Position numbers and translations under genes: made by a program. A DNA stretch of 64,000 bases from Cordilura impudica (taxonomy: Eukaryota; Arthropoda; Insecta; Diptera; Scathophagidae): assembly GCA_963682025.1 (NCBI GenBank), contig OY821519.1:97677585-97741584 (forward strand), written 5' to 3'. The stretch's first letter is position 1; every line of letters begins with the position of its first letter. The notes under the pieces were generated by a model. That model ran no database searches, had not been told where the DNA came from, and saw only the letters and a list, made by a program, of their open reading frames with translations. Shown piece by piece: positions 21,969 through 32,789 of this stretch.

Positions 21969-22006
21969 CACAGTGGCGCCATTTTAGTTTTTTCGTTGCA
22001 AAAATC
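21969..22006 (+). repeat. left terminal inverted repeat, RSS-like (heptamer-22-nonamer)
   Basis: Heptamer CACAGTG at 21969-21975, spacer 21976-21997 (22 bases, beginning GCGCC), nonamer-like GCAAAAATC at 21998-22006. Confidence 0.85.
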
Positions 22007-22287
22007 ATATCTTTTGAACCGAATAACATAATTGAACAGTTTAACATGCATATGATAGATAACTGTTCAGCCTATGAAATGAGCGTTTGGAAAGGGTGCT
22101 ACGCTTTGTAGGGGCCTACTTATGGGTTATCAAAGTTAAAATTTGTAGAAAAATCAATTTTATGGTAACTAAAAAAAATTATTTTTACATTTTTAGATTA
22201 TTTTTATTTTTTTTCTTTAGGGTTTTATGTTTTAAATTATTACCCAACAAATTAAAAAAAAATTACTTCTTTTTTAAATTTAATTTT

Positions 22288-24316
22288 TCAATTTTCTGTA
22301 AAATATTCATCACAATTCGTAAGAGAAGGTATATCTAAAAGACTAATCATTTCTAAACTATAATTATTTTCTAACTCTATTCGTGACTTCACATGCCGCA
22401 GGGAAGAAATAAGTGGATCGGAAGATGCTGCCAACATGTTGAAGAGGTCCTCATTTTGCCTTACCCTTGATGCTTTGAATGTGTTCTGCAATCTATATTT
22501 TTTTATAAAATTTGTTAAGAGACTCCTGTGCTTCTTCAGAAAACTCTCCAATTGGCAAAGACTGGTACTCAATTATATCTTTGCCATGCGCCAATATTTT
22601 ATGGATGGTCGGGGTCAACTTCTTCTGTGGATACATTTCTGCTAAAAGAGATGCAGTTTTCGATGCATATTCTCCGTATTTTGTAGAATTGGCATTTTCT
22701 TTGCAGTTTAAAACATTCAAGATCGTTCCCAATCTTTTCACGATTTGATTGTCAATTCCAGTGATTCTAGTTACTGCCTCATCATTTTCAAAAAATCTCC
22801 TAGAAGTGTTTCCATCGTTTGAGTTACCGTATCCGTGCTTGGGACAGTCTACTTTTAGTCCAACTTGTTTAAAAAAAGCATCCTGTATTTGCTTCTTTCT
22901 GATCTTTTCCTTTTCTTTTATTGATGTATTTTCATCGAAGTTTTCCTCCTCTTGTGGTAGGGTATACGCCAGTTTTAGCAAGGACTCCATACACCTTATC
23001 CTTGCGTGCAATGGTGACATTCCATATTCGTAATTCTCCTCGTTTGTAGAATCGTTTAAATTACCAAAGTTCTTCTGACTCTTTTTGCAAATCGGGCATG
23101 ACAATGTTGAGGTTGTTCCTGTCAGTTCGTTTACGACTTTTCCGTCAACAATGATCAGGTGGAACTCGTAATTGCATTCAATATATTTTCCTTCTCCAAA
23201 TTGCAGCTTTGTAGGCTTAATCTTGCTTATTTGTTCTTCAATGTCCTTCACCGTGGTCCTTATGAGTTCTGCCGATTCCCTTGCAAACTGAAACATTATT
23301 GGTCGGCAATAATGCACTGATGACGGACGTGGATTTTTCTAGTGTAGGGAAACATCAGATTTTAGCCGCAAAGGAACAACAGATGCCATAAACATATTTC
23401 CGTCCGATATTGTAGCGTCATCGGAAGATATCCTTTGCTTATAAACGCTTTGTCCGGATGATCCATCGCAGACCCATTTGCTGATCAATGTCAGTTTCTA
23501 AGGAAGAATTTTCACCTCATTTTCAGGAAGACTTTCCAACAACCGTTTTGCTGTATAGCCCATGAGATCCTGCAGATTGGCTTTCACAGAGACTTCCGTA
23601 AACTCCGTATGCAGTGGTCGTGAATTTATTTTGGCTTGCGTAATATGCTTGTATCCTGGTAAAGCGTCAGCCCCGTGTCGCATCAAGGATGCCCGTAGTA
23701 TCTCATATTTTTCTTTGGAAAGTTGTAAGTCCATAAACAAGGCCAAGGCTTCTTCGGAACCATACTTTTTAATGTGTGCATTTGTGGGCGTGGGAATGTT
23801 TTCCTTAATCCTTTTTAGTCGCAGTGGGCTTGCATCAGCAACAGATTTTGTAATCTGCGACCTAACTCTTTCACTATCCTTTGTATATTTAATAGACAGC
23901 GCGTCCGATAAATGCTTCCTCTTTCTTGTGAAAATTGAACACTCCTCAATACTTTTTTTTGGCCTTCCTTTTGCTCCTCTGGTTGATGTGGTGGGTTTAT
24001 CTACTGCCAATATATCGAGGATGGTGTCTTCATTAAGCCAGTCCTCGTATTTGGAGTTGAAGTTCTGAAAGATTTCACCCATTTTGCCTTAATATTTGCA
24101 TATATCAGATAAATATTATTTTTTATAATTTCGCTTCTCTCAATATTTCCGTATAAGCTATCAAGTTCTTCTAAAGCAGCTTCCGTGAAAAACTTTGGTG
24201 CGGTTGACCTTCTAAACAGTTCAAATAATTTTAAATTGTTTAACGCCATGGTTTCAGTACTTGTTGCCCCAACTTTCAGTCGTAGACTAATCCAGGCGTT
24301 ATGCTTATTTTGCAAT
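22288..24316 (-). pseudogene. RAG1-like (Transib) transposase, about 670 codons, broken
   Basis: Minus-strand order: start region MQNKHNAWISLRLKVGATS (24315), frameshift near 24078, then MGEIFQNFNSKYEDWL, a basic GRPKKSIEE stretch, EALALFMDLQLSKEKYE and VKANLQDLMGYTAKRLL. An amber stop at 23498-23500 follows. Next is SKWVCDGSSGQSVYKQR (Asp codon 23465-23467, the likely first catalytic acid), then a second amber at 23339-23341 just before KNPRPSS. After it come HYCRPIMFQFARESAELI, ELTGTTSTLSCPICKKSQ (Cys pair), YGMSPLHARIRCMESLL, VDCPKHGYGNSNDGNTSRRF and HKILAHGKDIIEY...SEEAQESLNKF. The Glu at 22523-22525 aligns with RAG1 E962. A frameshift near 22500 leads to RQNEDLFNMLAASSDPLISS. The expected middle Asp is not evident by eye: Ser precedes PLHARIR in both copies of the window. 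Length and motif order fit the RAG1/Transib family. Inactive as read. Confidence 0.8.
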
Positions 24317-25183
24317 ATATAGGCTTATGCCACCATGCCTAAAAATTTAGCTGTTCCATGCATACATATGGATTTAGGCTGAATTATGCAATTTTGATAT
24401 TATGCTCGTATCTAAATAAGATTTGTGCCTACCTGGAGGGACCATAAGTCAATATTGTTCTTGACCATTTGTACTCGAAATAATTTTTAAGTGAGGTGCG
24501 TATCTACGAATTTCAATGAGTAGTTTTTTGTGCATCCTGTGTCTGTAACAGAATATTGGGAGTAGACTTTGGCAGAGGCTCACAGGTAGACAACCGACTT
24601 AAAATGCAATTTTCATACTATTAGATCAAACTACTGTCAGTCAAAACATGTAAGGGATGCAAGCCATACAATTTCTGCAACCATGTCTTTTTAACCTTTT
24701 TTACCTCTAGAAGCCAAACGGGCTCGTACGGGCAGATAAAACCTTTTGAATTATGTAAAGAAATGATCAAGGAACATGTTTTGCAAATATGGCAAATATA
24801 GAAAAATATGGATTTTTTTTATTTTCCGTCAAAGTTGAAAAATAGTGGAAAACGGATAGTTTTTAAATAGTGATTTACCAGGAGAAACACAAAGCAAACA
24901 GTTAATTTCTTTTTTATCATTATACATTTAATAAATACAACAATCAATACAAACAAAAAATAAGGCGATTCGTTACCTATTTTTCGTGATATTACACCTG
25001 AAATCGCAACAAATTGAATAAAAATTGTGTGTTTTTTTGAAAACCGAAAGTCGGTCAACTTTGAACGGTTATATCTTCTAAACTAAAAATGTGATATTAT
25101 TAAGAGTAGCATATTTGAAATCGTTGAAAAGTTTCATATAACATGGGTTTATTCAAAACTTCATCGGCGCACATGAAAATTTT

Positions 25184-25222
25184 GATTTTTGCAACCTCGT
25201 TTGCTCTACGGGCGCCACTGTG
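25184..25222 (-). repeat. right terminal inverted repeat, RSS-like (heptamer-23-nonamer)
   Basis: Read on the minus strand: CACAGTG at 25222-25216, spacer of 23 bases (25215-25193, beginning GCGCC), GCAAAAATC at 25192-25184. Confidence 0.85.
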
Positions 25223-25744
25223 CGACGTATGTCAACCTACATTTGATCGCTGACAAATTATTTTATCAGAAAACAACACATAGCGACATACGTTGTTATT
25301 AATGAAAAAAAATTCAAAATAATTTTGGATTAGTTTTCAGTTTATAACCACTTATAAAAACTTGTGTGTCCCGTTAACTTTTTGTTGAGGAACAAAAAAA
25401 TCCATTTTTCAAGCAACAACAACTTATGTCTACATGGGTGATTGCATTGGTAGTTTTCTTTTTCAAAGAAAACGACGTTTGTCGACATAAGTTGTTTTAT
25501 CTGCACACACTTTAAGTGTTATTTACATATTGTTTTTTCGTCCTTCTCTAGGATCTATTCCTCTGAAGATTTTTGACTCAAAATTTTATATAAAGTATTT
25601 ATTGCCCATATCTGCAGGACTGTTATATAAAAAGTTCTAAAAACTTTATATCGAGCCCATAATTTCAAATGTAACGTTTTTTGGCTCCCCTGAACATTTT
25701 GATTTTATGACATACGCGGTTATTCTAGAAAACTACAGATATAT

Positions 25745-27300
25745 GAAAATGATAGATATATATGAAAAATTTTATTAAATTAGCATTTTCAAGTACAATA
25801 TGCAAATTAAAATCGATGCCATTTTATTTTACGTTTATTGATTCATTGGATATTTCCGTAAAAATATACATATAAATGCTACTAAAGCAAAATATGCTAA
25901 AATATGCAAACTAAAATCGATGACATTTTATTTTAAATTAACTGATCGAATAGATATTTGCGAAAAAAGTTCAATTAATTAGAATTCTGATAAAAATATG
26001 CATTTCAAGCAAAATATGGAAAAATGCGGAATTAAAATCGATGCCATATTGATCCGTACAGATAAATATGAAAATCGTTCATTTTTCAAAAATATGCATT
26101 TCCAGTAATATATGCAACAAAATATCAATACCATATTATTCTAAATTTCTTGATTCGGATAGATATTTTTGAAGGAACTTCATAAAATGATCATTCTGAT
26201 GAAACACTAAATCAAAATATGCTAAAATATGTCAATTAAAATCGATGCTAATTTTATTAAAAAAATAAGCAAAAATATGCAATTTTAAATCCATAGAAAT
26301 TTTATTCTAAATATATTGCTTTAGATAGATATATTAATGAAAATTTTACAAAATTAACATTTCAAGTAAAATATACAAAAACATAGCTTTCAAACCAAAT
26401 ATGCAAAAATATGCAATTTAAAATCGATGCCAAGTTATTCTAAGGTAACAGCTATTTTATATGAAAGAACATACATTTAAAGCAAAAGATGTAAAAATAT
26501 GAATATTAAAATCGATGTCAATTTTATTCTAAATTTATTGATTCAGATAGATATTCATTAAATGGCAGTTTTAATAAAATAACTTTTAAAATATGCATTT
26601 ATAGGAAAATATGCAAAATTACAATCGATAGCAATTCATTGTAAAAATCACCAAATTACCATTTTGATTCAAAAATGCATTTAAAAAACATGCATTTAAA
26701 GCAAAATATGCGGAGATATCCAACTATAAGTCGATGCAAATTTGTTGTAAAAATATCCAAAAAGATGATATAAAGAAAAATACGAAAAAAATATGCAAAT
26801 TAAAATCGATGTCAATTTTATTCTAAATTTGTTGATTCGGATAGATATTCATTAAATGGCAGTTTTAATAAAATAACTTTTAAAAATATGCATTTATAGA
26901 AAAATATGGAAAAATATGCAATATTACAATCGATGCCAGTTTCATTGTAAATTTATTGATTCTGATAGATATTGCTTGAAAAATCACTTAATTACCATTT
27001 TGATTCAAAAATGCATTTAAAAAATATGTATTTAAAGCAAAATATGCGGAGATGTCCTACTATAAATCGGTACTTTTATAAAAATATCCAAAAAATCGAG
27101 CCACTTTATTATAATTTTTTTGATTTGGCTATAAATTTTTTGAAATAATTTTGATGAAACTATGGATATACAAAAATTAAAATCGATGCCAATTTTGATA
27201 TGGTCTCTCCATTAATTTCAATGAAAATATGCAGAAACTTGCAATTAAAGCAAAATATTCAGCTACAAATCGATGCCATTTTATTGTAAATAAAAAGCGT
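25745..27300. repeat. degenerate satellite with ATATGCAAA and AAAATCGATGCCA blocks
   Basis: More than ten diverged units of roughly 90-135 bp each combine AAATATGC(A/T), TTAAAATCGATGCCA, TTTTATTCTAAATTTATTGA and TCGGATAGATATT. A higher-order duplication is visible: about 26505-26760 resembles 26805-27090, a shift near 300 bp. No coding frame. Confidence 0.75.
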
Positions 27301-27990
27301 TTGCATTGAATCGATTACAGTTACATATAGGGCGTATCTCATTGTAGGGTAACAACTAATCACCTTTGAGCCTACTGTCATTACCTAATACCATTACCCA
27401 TATTTTTTGGTGAGTGTAACACAACAATCTGTAGGTAAATTTCTGGGTATAGTAGCAATATTAAATTCGTAGAAATGCTAAAAATTCCATACAAATAAAA
27501 ATATAAAGAGTAAACACTTACTTGCTATTTATTTTACTGGTGCTTGATAAGATATTTATATCAACAATTTTCGGTATGTAGGTATATGGTCGAAATATGT
27601 AATATACTCGTACTGGTATATAAATGTAGACTGAAAATAAAACAAACAAACTAATATATTAATGGGGAAATTAATAAATCATACATTTATTATTAGAACT
27701 AACATTAACAGTATTTTTAGTTAGGGCTTAACGTCATAATGATGGGACACAGGGAAATTCTGTTGCCAATTTCAATAATTTAATAAACATATGTTATTTA
27801 ATAAACATGATTTTTCCATAATAGTTTGTATGTACCATGATTATATACCAAAAACAGTTGGTCTAAACCTATTTTTTATTACATCTACAAGGGCGGTTTT
27901 ATAACTCAGTGACTTTTTGAATAAAGGATAGTTTTGAAGCAAAAAAAGCATTTTATTTTTCAACATAGTCTTCATAGTCTTCCAGGGTAT
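27301..27990. other. AT-rich spacer, no gene seen
   Basis: No reading frame or repeat that could be assigned. Contains scattered TATATAAATG-like tracts. Confidence 0.35.
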
Positions 27991-28240
27991 TTTTAATTTT
28001 TTTTACTCTCCACACCACTGTGCAAAGGGTATATATAGGTTTATCATTCCGTTTGTAAGGCATCGAAATAAATTCCGCATACCCCAAAGCCATATATATT
28101 TTTTCGATCCTTATAACAAGACAAGTTGATTTAGCAATGACCATGTGTCCGTCTGTCTGTGGAAATCACGATCACAACCTCAAAAACAAAGCCAGACTCT
28201 TCGTTTTTACATAAAATTGTTTATTAACATCATGAAGGAG
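27990..28240. repeat. INE-1-like family 2, terminal fragment
   Basis: CTCTCCACACCACTGTGCAA, GGGTATATATAGGTTTATCA and TTCCGTTTGTAA are followed by a CGATCCTTATAACAAGACAA block and GTCCGTCTGTCTGTGGAAAT. This matches the terminal region of the 3-kb family at 51158 and 61012. Inner part missing. Confidence 0.6.
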
Positions 28241-28670
28241 TTGCTATTCAAAATCTTAAAAATCGGTCCAGAAGTCGCGAGATATGAACGAAAAGGTTAA
28301 AAATGTACTAAAAAATTAAAAATGTTCAATGTGCTTGTTGTTTTTCTGAAGATATGTTAATGTAGTCGTTGTAGTTGTTGCATTTGTATGGTTATACTGC
28401 ACGTGTCATATAAGGTTAAGCAAGTTTTACCAAATATATTTTGATAGTTAATCCGATAAAGATCTGATGATCTTGAGCCTGAATAATTTCAAACTCAATC
28501 ATTAAAATGATAAAATTAAAAATACGATAACGCTAAATGTAAGTTTAGCAAAAAGAAATTGTTTTTCTTGTTTTTTCAAGAAAAAACAAACATGTATTTT
28601 GTAGTATGCAATGTGTACTTATATACAAACATATTTGTATCAAAGTTGTTCTATATTTTAGTTGTTATAA
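28241..28670. other. AT-rich spacer, no gene seen
   Basis: Part may continue family 2 (AAAATCTTAAAAATCGGTCC block near 28250), but the rest is unassigned and noncoding. Confidence 0.3.
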
Positions 28671-29465
28671 CCTATACCACTATGTGGTTTGGGTATAATG
28701 ACTTTGTGCTGCTGTTTGTAACTACCAAAAATATTTGACCTAGACCCATATTCTATTATACAGTTCGAATAAGAATCACTATCTGATTCGATTTAACGAT
28801 GTCCGTCCGTGTGTCCGTCTGTCTGTGTGTCCATGTAAACCTTGTAATCAAACTGCAGGTCGCAAATATGAGTATATTTTGATGAAATTTGGTACATAAG
28901 CTTTTATCGGCCATAGGATGAAAGTTATTGGAACTGGTGGAAATCGGTCCATGTTCAGACCTAGCCCCCATACAAATGACCCCTATGAAATCGACATAAA
29001 TTGCCGTAAGATCCAAATTATCATATAGATCTTGCTCAAATTGGGTTTGTATGCATTCATTACATCCATCAATAAGTAGTCCAAAAATTATCCCTATGGG
29101 ACAACCCTTACTCATAGGCCCCATGTAGAGCTGCTTTCCGATCTGCACTTAAATCTATCAAAAAACAAAGATATTGCACTGATTCTTTTCAATTTTTGTT
29201 TGTATATATTTTTGCAAAATACAAGAGACTTTACCAAGCATGATCAGGATCGGTCCAATTTTAGGCCTAGTGCCCATATAGATATTGCATCCGATATGAA
29301 CTTTTTCCTATCTGCAGCCAAAAAAATTAATAAAAATCCCACTCAAATTTGGTTTATCTTATTTTTTATGTCCAGTTTATTTGGCCTAAGACATAGGGTC
29401 TCTAAACGCATGGTATAGGGTATCGTATAGTCGGTCTAGACCGACTATAATTTTCTTACTTGTTT
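28671..29465 (+). mobile_element. INE-1/DINE-1-like element, family 1, copy a
   Basis: Starts CCTATACCACTATGTGGTTT and ends with a perfect 24-base palindrome at 29426-29449 (core GTCGGTCTAGACCGAC) followed by TTTTCTTACTTGTTT. Inside are a GTCCGTCCGTGTGTCC run and blocks ATTTTGATGAAATTTGGTAC and CAAATTGGGTTTGTATGCAT. Similar full copies lie at 38408-39162 (reverse) and 41701-42502. The open frames (for example 28756-29148 minus) recur in the other copies with different breaks, so they are not treated as genes. Assignment to the INE-1 (Helentron-derived) group rests on the hairpin end and CTGT-run architecture known from flies. Confidence 0.7.
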
Positions 29466-29687
29466 ATATTGGAAGAGGCTTAAATATTATAACTTTTGCT
29501 TGACTTCTCATTTGGTTGTTTTCAACAAATATATATGAATTTAATTTTTACCAAACAAATTATCTACTGCTATTGGTTACCGATGAGGGTTGGTGGCTCT
29601 TCCCGAAACAGCTGTATAACCTGTCGTGCAGAATATAGATCAATTTTTTGAAACAAATGTGCAAATGTTTTTGCTTTATTTAAAGTA

Positions 29688-32600
29688 AAACAAGGAAGAG
29701 TGTTAAATTCGGCTGTGCCGAATCTTTTATACCCTCCACCTCGGTTTGAGTCTTGATAATAAATGTAAATGTAAAAGTAAACAATTTGTTAAACTTAATA
29801 CCAAATTATTTCAGCAAATTTTTTGGGTTGGTTTTCGTCTTTTCTATTATTTCGGATTTATTTTGGTCATCGTGGTTGCTGATCGGCATGCGTTTCCGGT
29901 TATATGACATAACTTCTCGTTTAATTTAGTTTTTGCTAATTAACTAGCTCGCCCTAACCTCCATTGTAAAGGTAATGGTTGTGTAGGGTGGCTATATGCA
30001 TTAAATCGTGCTAATTGGAGAAGGCTGTATAGTTTCTTTTAACTGGCCAAATATTTCTTCATTGCGGCCATATAGGTTGGATGGAGTAACAAAATAATAA
30101 CCAAAGAAAAAAACTATCTCAACTTTTTTATTAAAATATTGCCATATTTGGAAAACATAGAGAATAAATTTATAATAATAAATATTCAAATTAGGGATGC
30201 CAAACGCAAAAAACCAAATGTCCCAAATATTTTAAATAAAATAATTTGTTATCTTTATTTTCTGAAAAACTTCAAATTTTCATCCAAAAAAAATTGTGAA
30301 AATTTATATATAAAAAATAAAATTCTCATCAAATTGCGTTTATTTATGTAACAGTTTTTATGTTCGCAATTCTTAAATATCATTTGACGTTTTCTAAAAT
30401 TTCTAAATTTCAACGATCCGACAATCGCAAAATATATCGACAGCTATTGTTGTTTGCACTAAGGATTAAGTGATTCACTAAGAACATACATCTTAACGAC
30501 AGTCGACAAATCTATTTTTCTATTTATTTAAATTGTAAACGAGTGGCATCTCTGTCAAAATAAGCGAAAAACACAAAGAATAGAAAAAAAAACAAATTAC
30601 TTGGTGTTTGACAGGATGATTTTGTGTTTATGTTTAATATCTTTATTTTGTTTACTAATATTTCTGTTTATTTATTTGAAAATTAAATAATGAATTGAAT
30701 ATGCTACTTATTTTTTTTTATTTATATAAAAAACTTTTTTAATAAAAGCAAAATATTTTCACTATTTTATGATTTTTATTTGTGTATGACGACATTTAAA
30801 CCTAAAATTTTTTTTTATCGATTGAATAAACAACACAAAAATTGTTGTCGTTTAGATAACAACAACAACTGAGTTTAACAATAGCGAATATCGTTTAAAA
30901 TTTTACTGATAATTTTGCTATTTTCTTTTTTTTAACGATTCGACTATCGTGAAAAAAAGTTACTGAATCGCGGTACTGAAAAGCTATTAATTTTTGGTGT
31001 TTTTTTTTTTGGAATTTCAATATGTGTTTAACGAATAAAATTTATATATTAAAGATGCAATTGATGTCTTCTAAATTCAAAATTATAATTTCCACCGTTT
31101 TGATATGATTTCCTGAAATTCAATTAATTGTAATTTATAATTGGAAATTTTTAATTCCAGTTTTTAGAATTGATATTTTCATAAATTTGAATGGAAAATT
31201 TAAAAAGTGCAATTTTGTATTTATGTGAATAATAATGCTTTAGTAATTATAAACAATTTTTAAAAATTAGATGTAATCGCAATCAGATATTTTGTAGGTA
31301 AAGCAAAATAATAATTCCATACAACTATGTAGAACTGTTTTGAAAGCAAAAAACTCATTGATGAACTCGGTAACTCTATTTCGTAAAGACAACAAAAAGT
31401 TAATATGCCAAACTTATGTTCATATTTGCAAAAGAATAATGAAAAAACGTATGAAATAAAATACCAGCCCGTGTATACTCTTGACATTGTTCTGTATTAT
31501 ATCCAGTTGAAAATATTAACATTCATGTTAAAATAGAAATAACTATTGCAAAGCTAATTAGAACAAACAAAAATTGTGGCGCCATCTACTGTGGCATAGT
31601 CACGTTGAGCAAAATGAAGTGACACTCTGTTAATGCAAAAGAAATGTATTTTCCCCACAACAAAATATTGCAGAATTTTATGTAAATAAAATAATATATC
31701 GATCTATTTCTAACATGCAGTTGTTATGAATATACATATATATGTATAATACATGTATATTATTTGTATTATTTAATATGTTTATGTATGTATATGTAAA
31801 TATTACACACAAAAAATACAACATCAAACGTTATTTTTGTGTTTTTCTCTTTAAATAAATTAATATATAAAATTTTTTTTTGCTAAATTTACATTGTTTT
31901 TTTATTAACATATTTTAGCATTATTTGCTTTAGATGCTGGTGAATTTTTACTCCCTTTATATTAACTCGTAGTGTCTGCTTGTCGAAAAAATTTTGGATC
32001 GATTTTAACCCCTTTCCCGTGACCCAATCGATCTGAAACTTTGCAGCCAGGCTCGTGGCAATGACAGAAATGATCTAGTTAATTTTTTTAGTGATGCCAA
32101 AACAATGGAAACTTTTAAATTTTTTGACCAGAGTTGATAAAAAAATGTACAAAGGGTTAGTTTTTATTATATTATTACCACAACGACCACAAAAACGACA
32201 AGTCCAGCTATGACAACAATACAACATTTAGAATAACAACAAGAACACTATAGAAACATCATATTTTTCATTTTTTTTTTTTTACTTTTTCAGATATTTC
32301 CCTGGACCTGTTTCACCGATTTTAATGATTTTTGAAATAGAAATCTTTCCATGAACTTGTTGAATCATTCTCACTAAAAATGATCGCCTTAGCTGTCCTA
32401 TTGAGGGCGTGATCGTGACAAGAACAACATAGAAAATTATATTTTTTCAAGACTTTTTTTGTTCTTTGTTCAAATCTCGGGCCCTAATTGACCGATTTGG
32501 ACGATTTCAAATAGCAAACTTCTCAGGATGCTAGTGAATCATTTTTTATGTCAACGAGCATCCTATCTGCCCGATTGATGCCGCCATCGTGATTTCCACA

Positions 32601-32741
32601 GACGGACAGACGGACATCGCTGTATCAACTCCGGTTGTTATAAGGATCACAAATATATCATATATATATTTTTTCTAATTATTACAAACGGAATGACAAA
32701 CTTATATATACCCCTCTGCACACTGGAAAGGAGGGTATAAA
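29688..32741 (-). mobile_element. INE-1-like element, family 2, copy 1 (~3.05 kb)
   Basis: Left end AACAAGGAAGAGTGTTAAAT, hairpin TTCGGCTGTGCCGAA, then TATACCCTCCACCTCGGTTT. Right end CCTCTGCACACTGGAAAGGA followed by GGGTATAAA. The whole interval is found in reverse order at 61010-64000 and, with insertions, at 51150-55860. There is no significant reading frame; it is AT-rich with short homopolymers. The copies keep the same order of landmarks (for example TGGCGCCATCTACTGTGGCA near 31580), so this is one unit and not chance adjacency. A coding partner was not found. Confidence 0.7.
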
Positions 32742-32789
32742 AAATAATAAAATTTAATCCGATATAATAAAGAAAATCGCCAATGTGAA

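Larger units (their letters stand above)
21969..25222 (-). mobile_element. Transib/RAG1-like DNA transposon with RSS-like ends
   Basis: 3254 bp. Both ends read inward CACAGTGGCGCC, then after a spacer of 22 (left) or 23 (right) bases from the heptamer, GCAAAAATC. CACAGTG equals the consensus heptamer of the V(D)J recombination signal, and GCAAAAATC matches seven of nine bases of the consensus nonamer ACAAAAACC. Direct flanks are CGATG (21964-21968) and CGACG (25223-25227). A 5-bp GC-rich duplication is the known signature of Transib and RAG transposition. The empty paralogous site at 57836-58583 reads CGAGG at this point. The element carries one decayed transposase gene on the minus strand. 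No RAG2-like kelch gene is present. The region 24317-25183 upstream of the gene is noncoding. Confidence 0.85.
21857..25740. mobile_element. MITE carrying the inserted RAG1-like element
   Basis: Left end ATCTGTAGTTTTCTGGAATA and ACCGCGTAT (21857-21885); right end is the inverted match ATACGCGG..TAGAAAACTACAGAT (to 25740). The sequence inward of each end matches the uninterrupted copy at 57836-58583, except that 21969-25222 plus one 5-bp duplication is extra. The MITE body has several copies of ACTTATGTCGACA-like motifs and no gene. Its superfamily is unknown; flanking duplications are AT-rich and ambiguous. Confidence 0.8.

Noticed and set aside
24317..25183. Search for a RAG2-like partner gene beside the RAG1-like gene
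   Set aside because: The remaining space in the element is AT-rich, under 900 bp, and shows no kelch-type repeats.
28756..29148. 130-codon minus frame in INE-1-like copy a (and related frames at 38698, 41806)
   Set aside because: Frames recur because the repeat is related, but with stops at different points and no protein motif; noncoding element.
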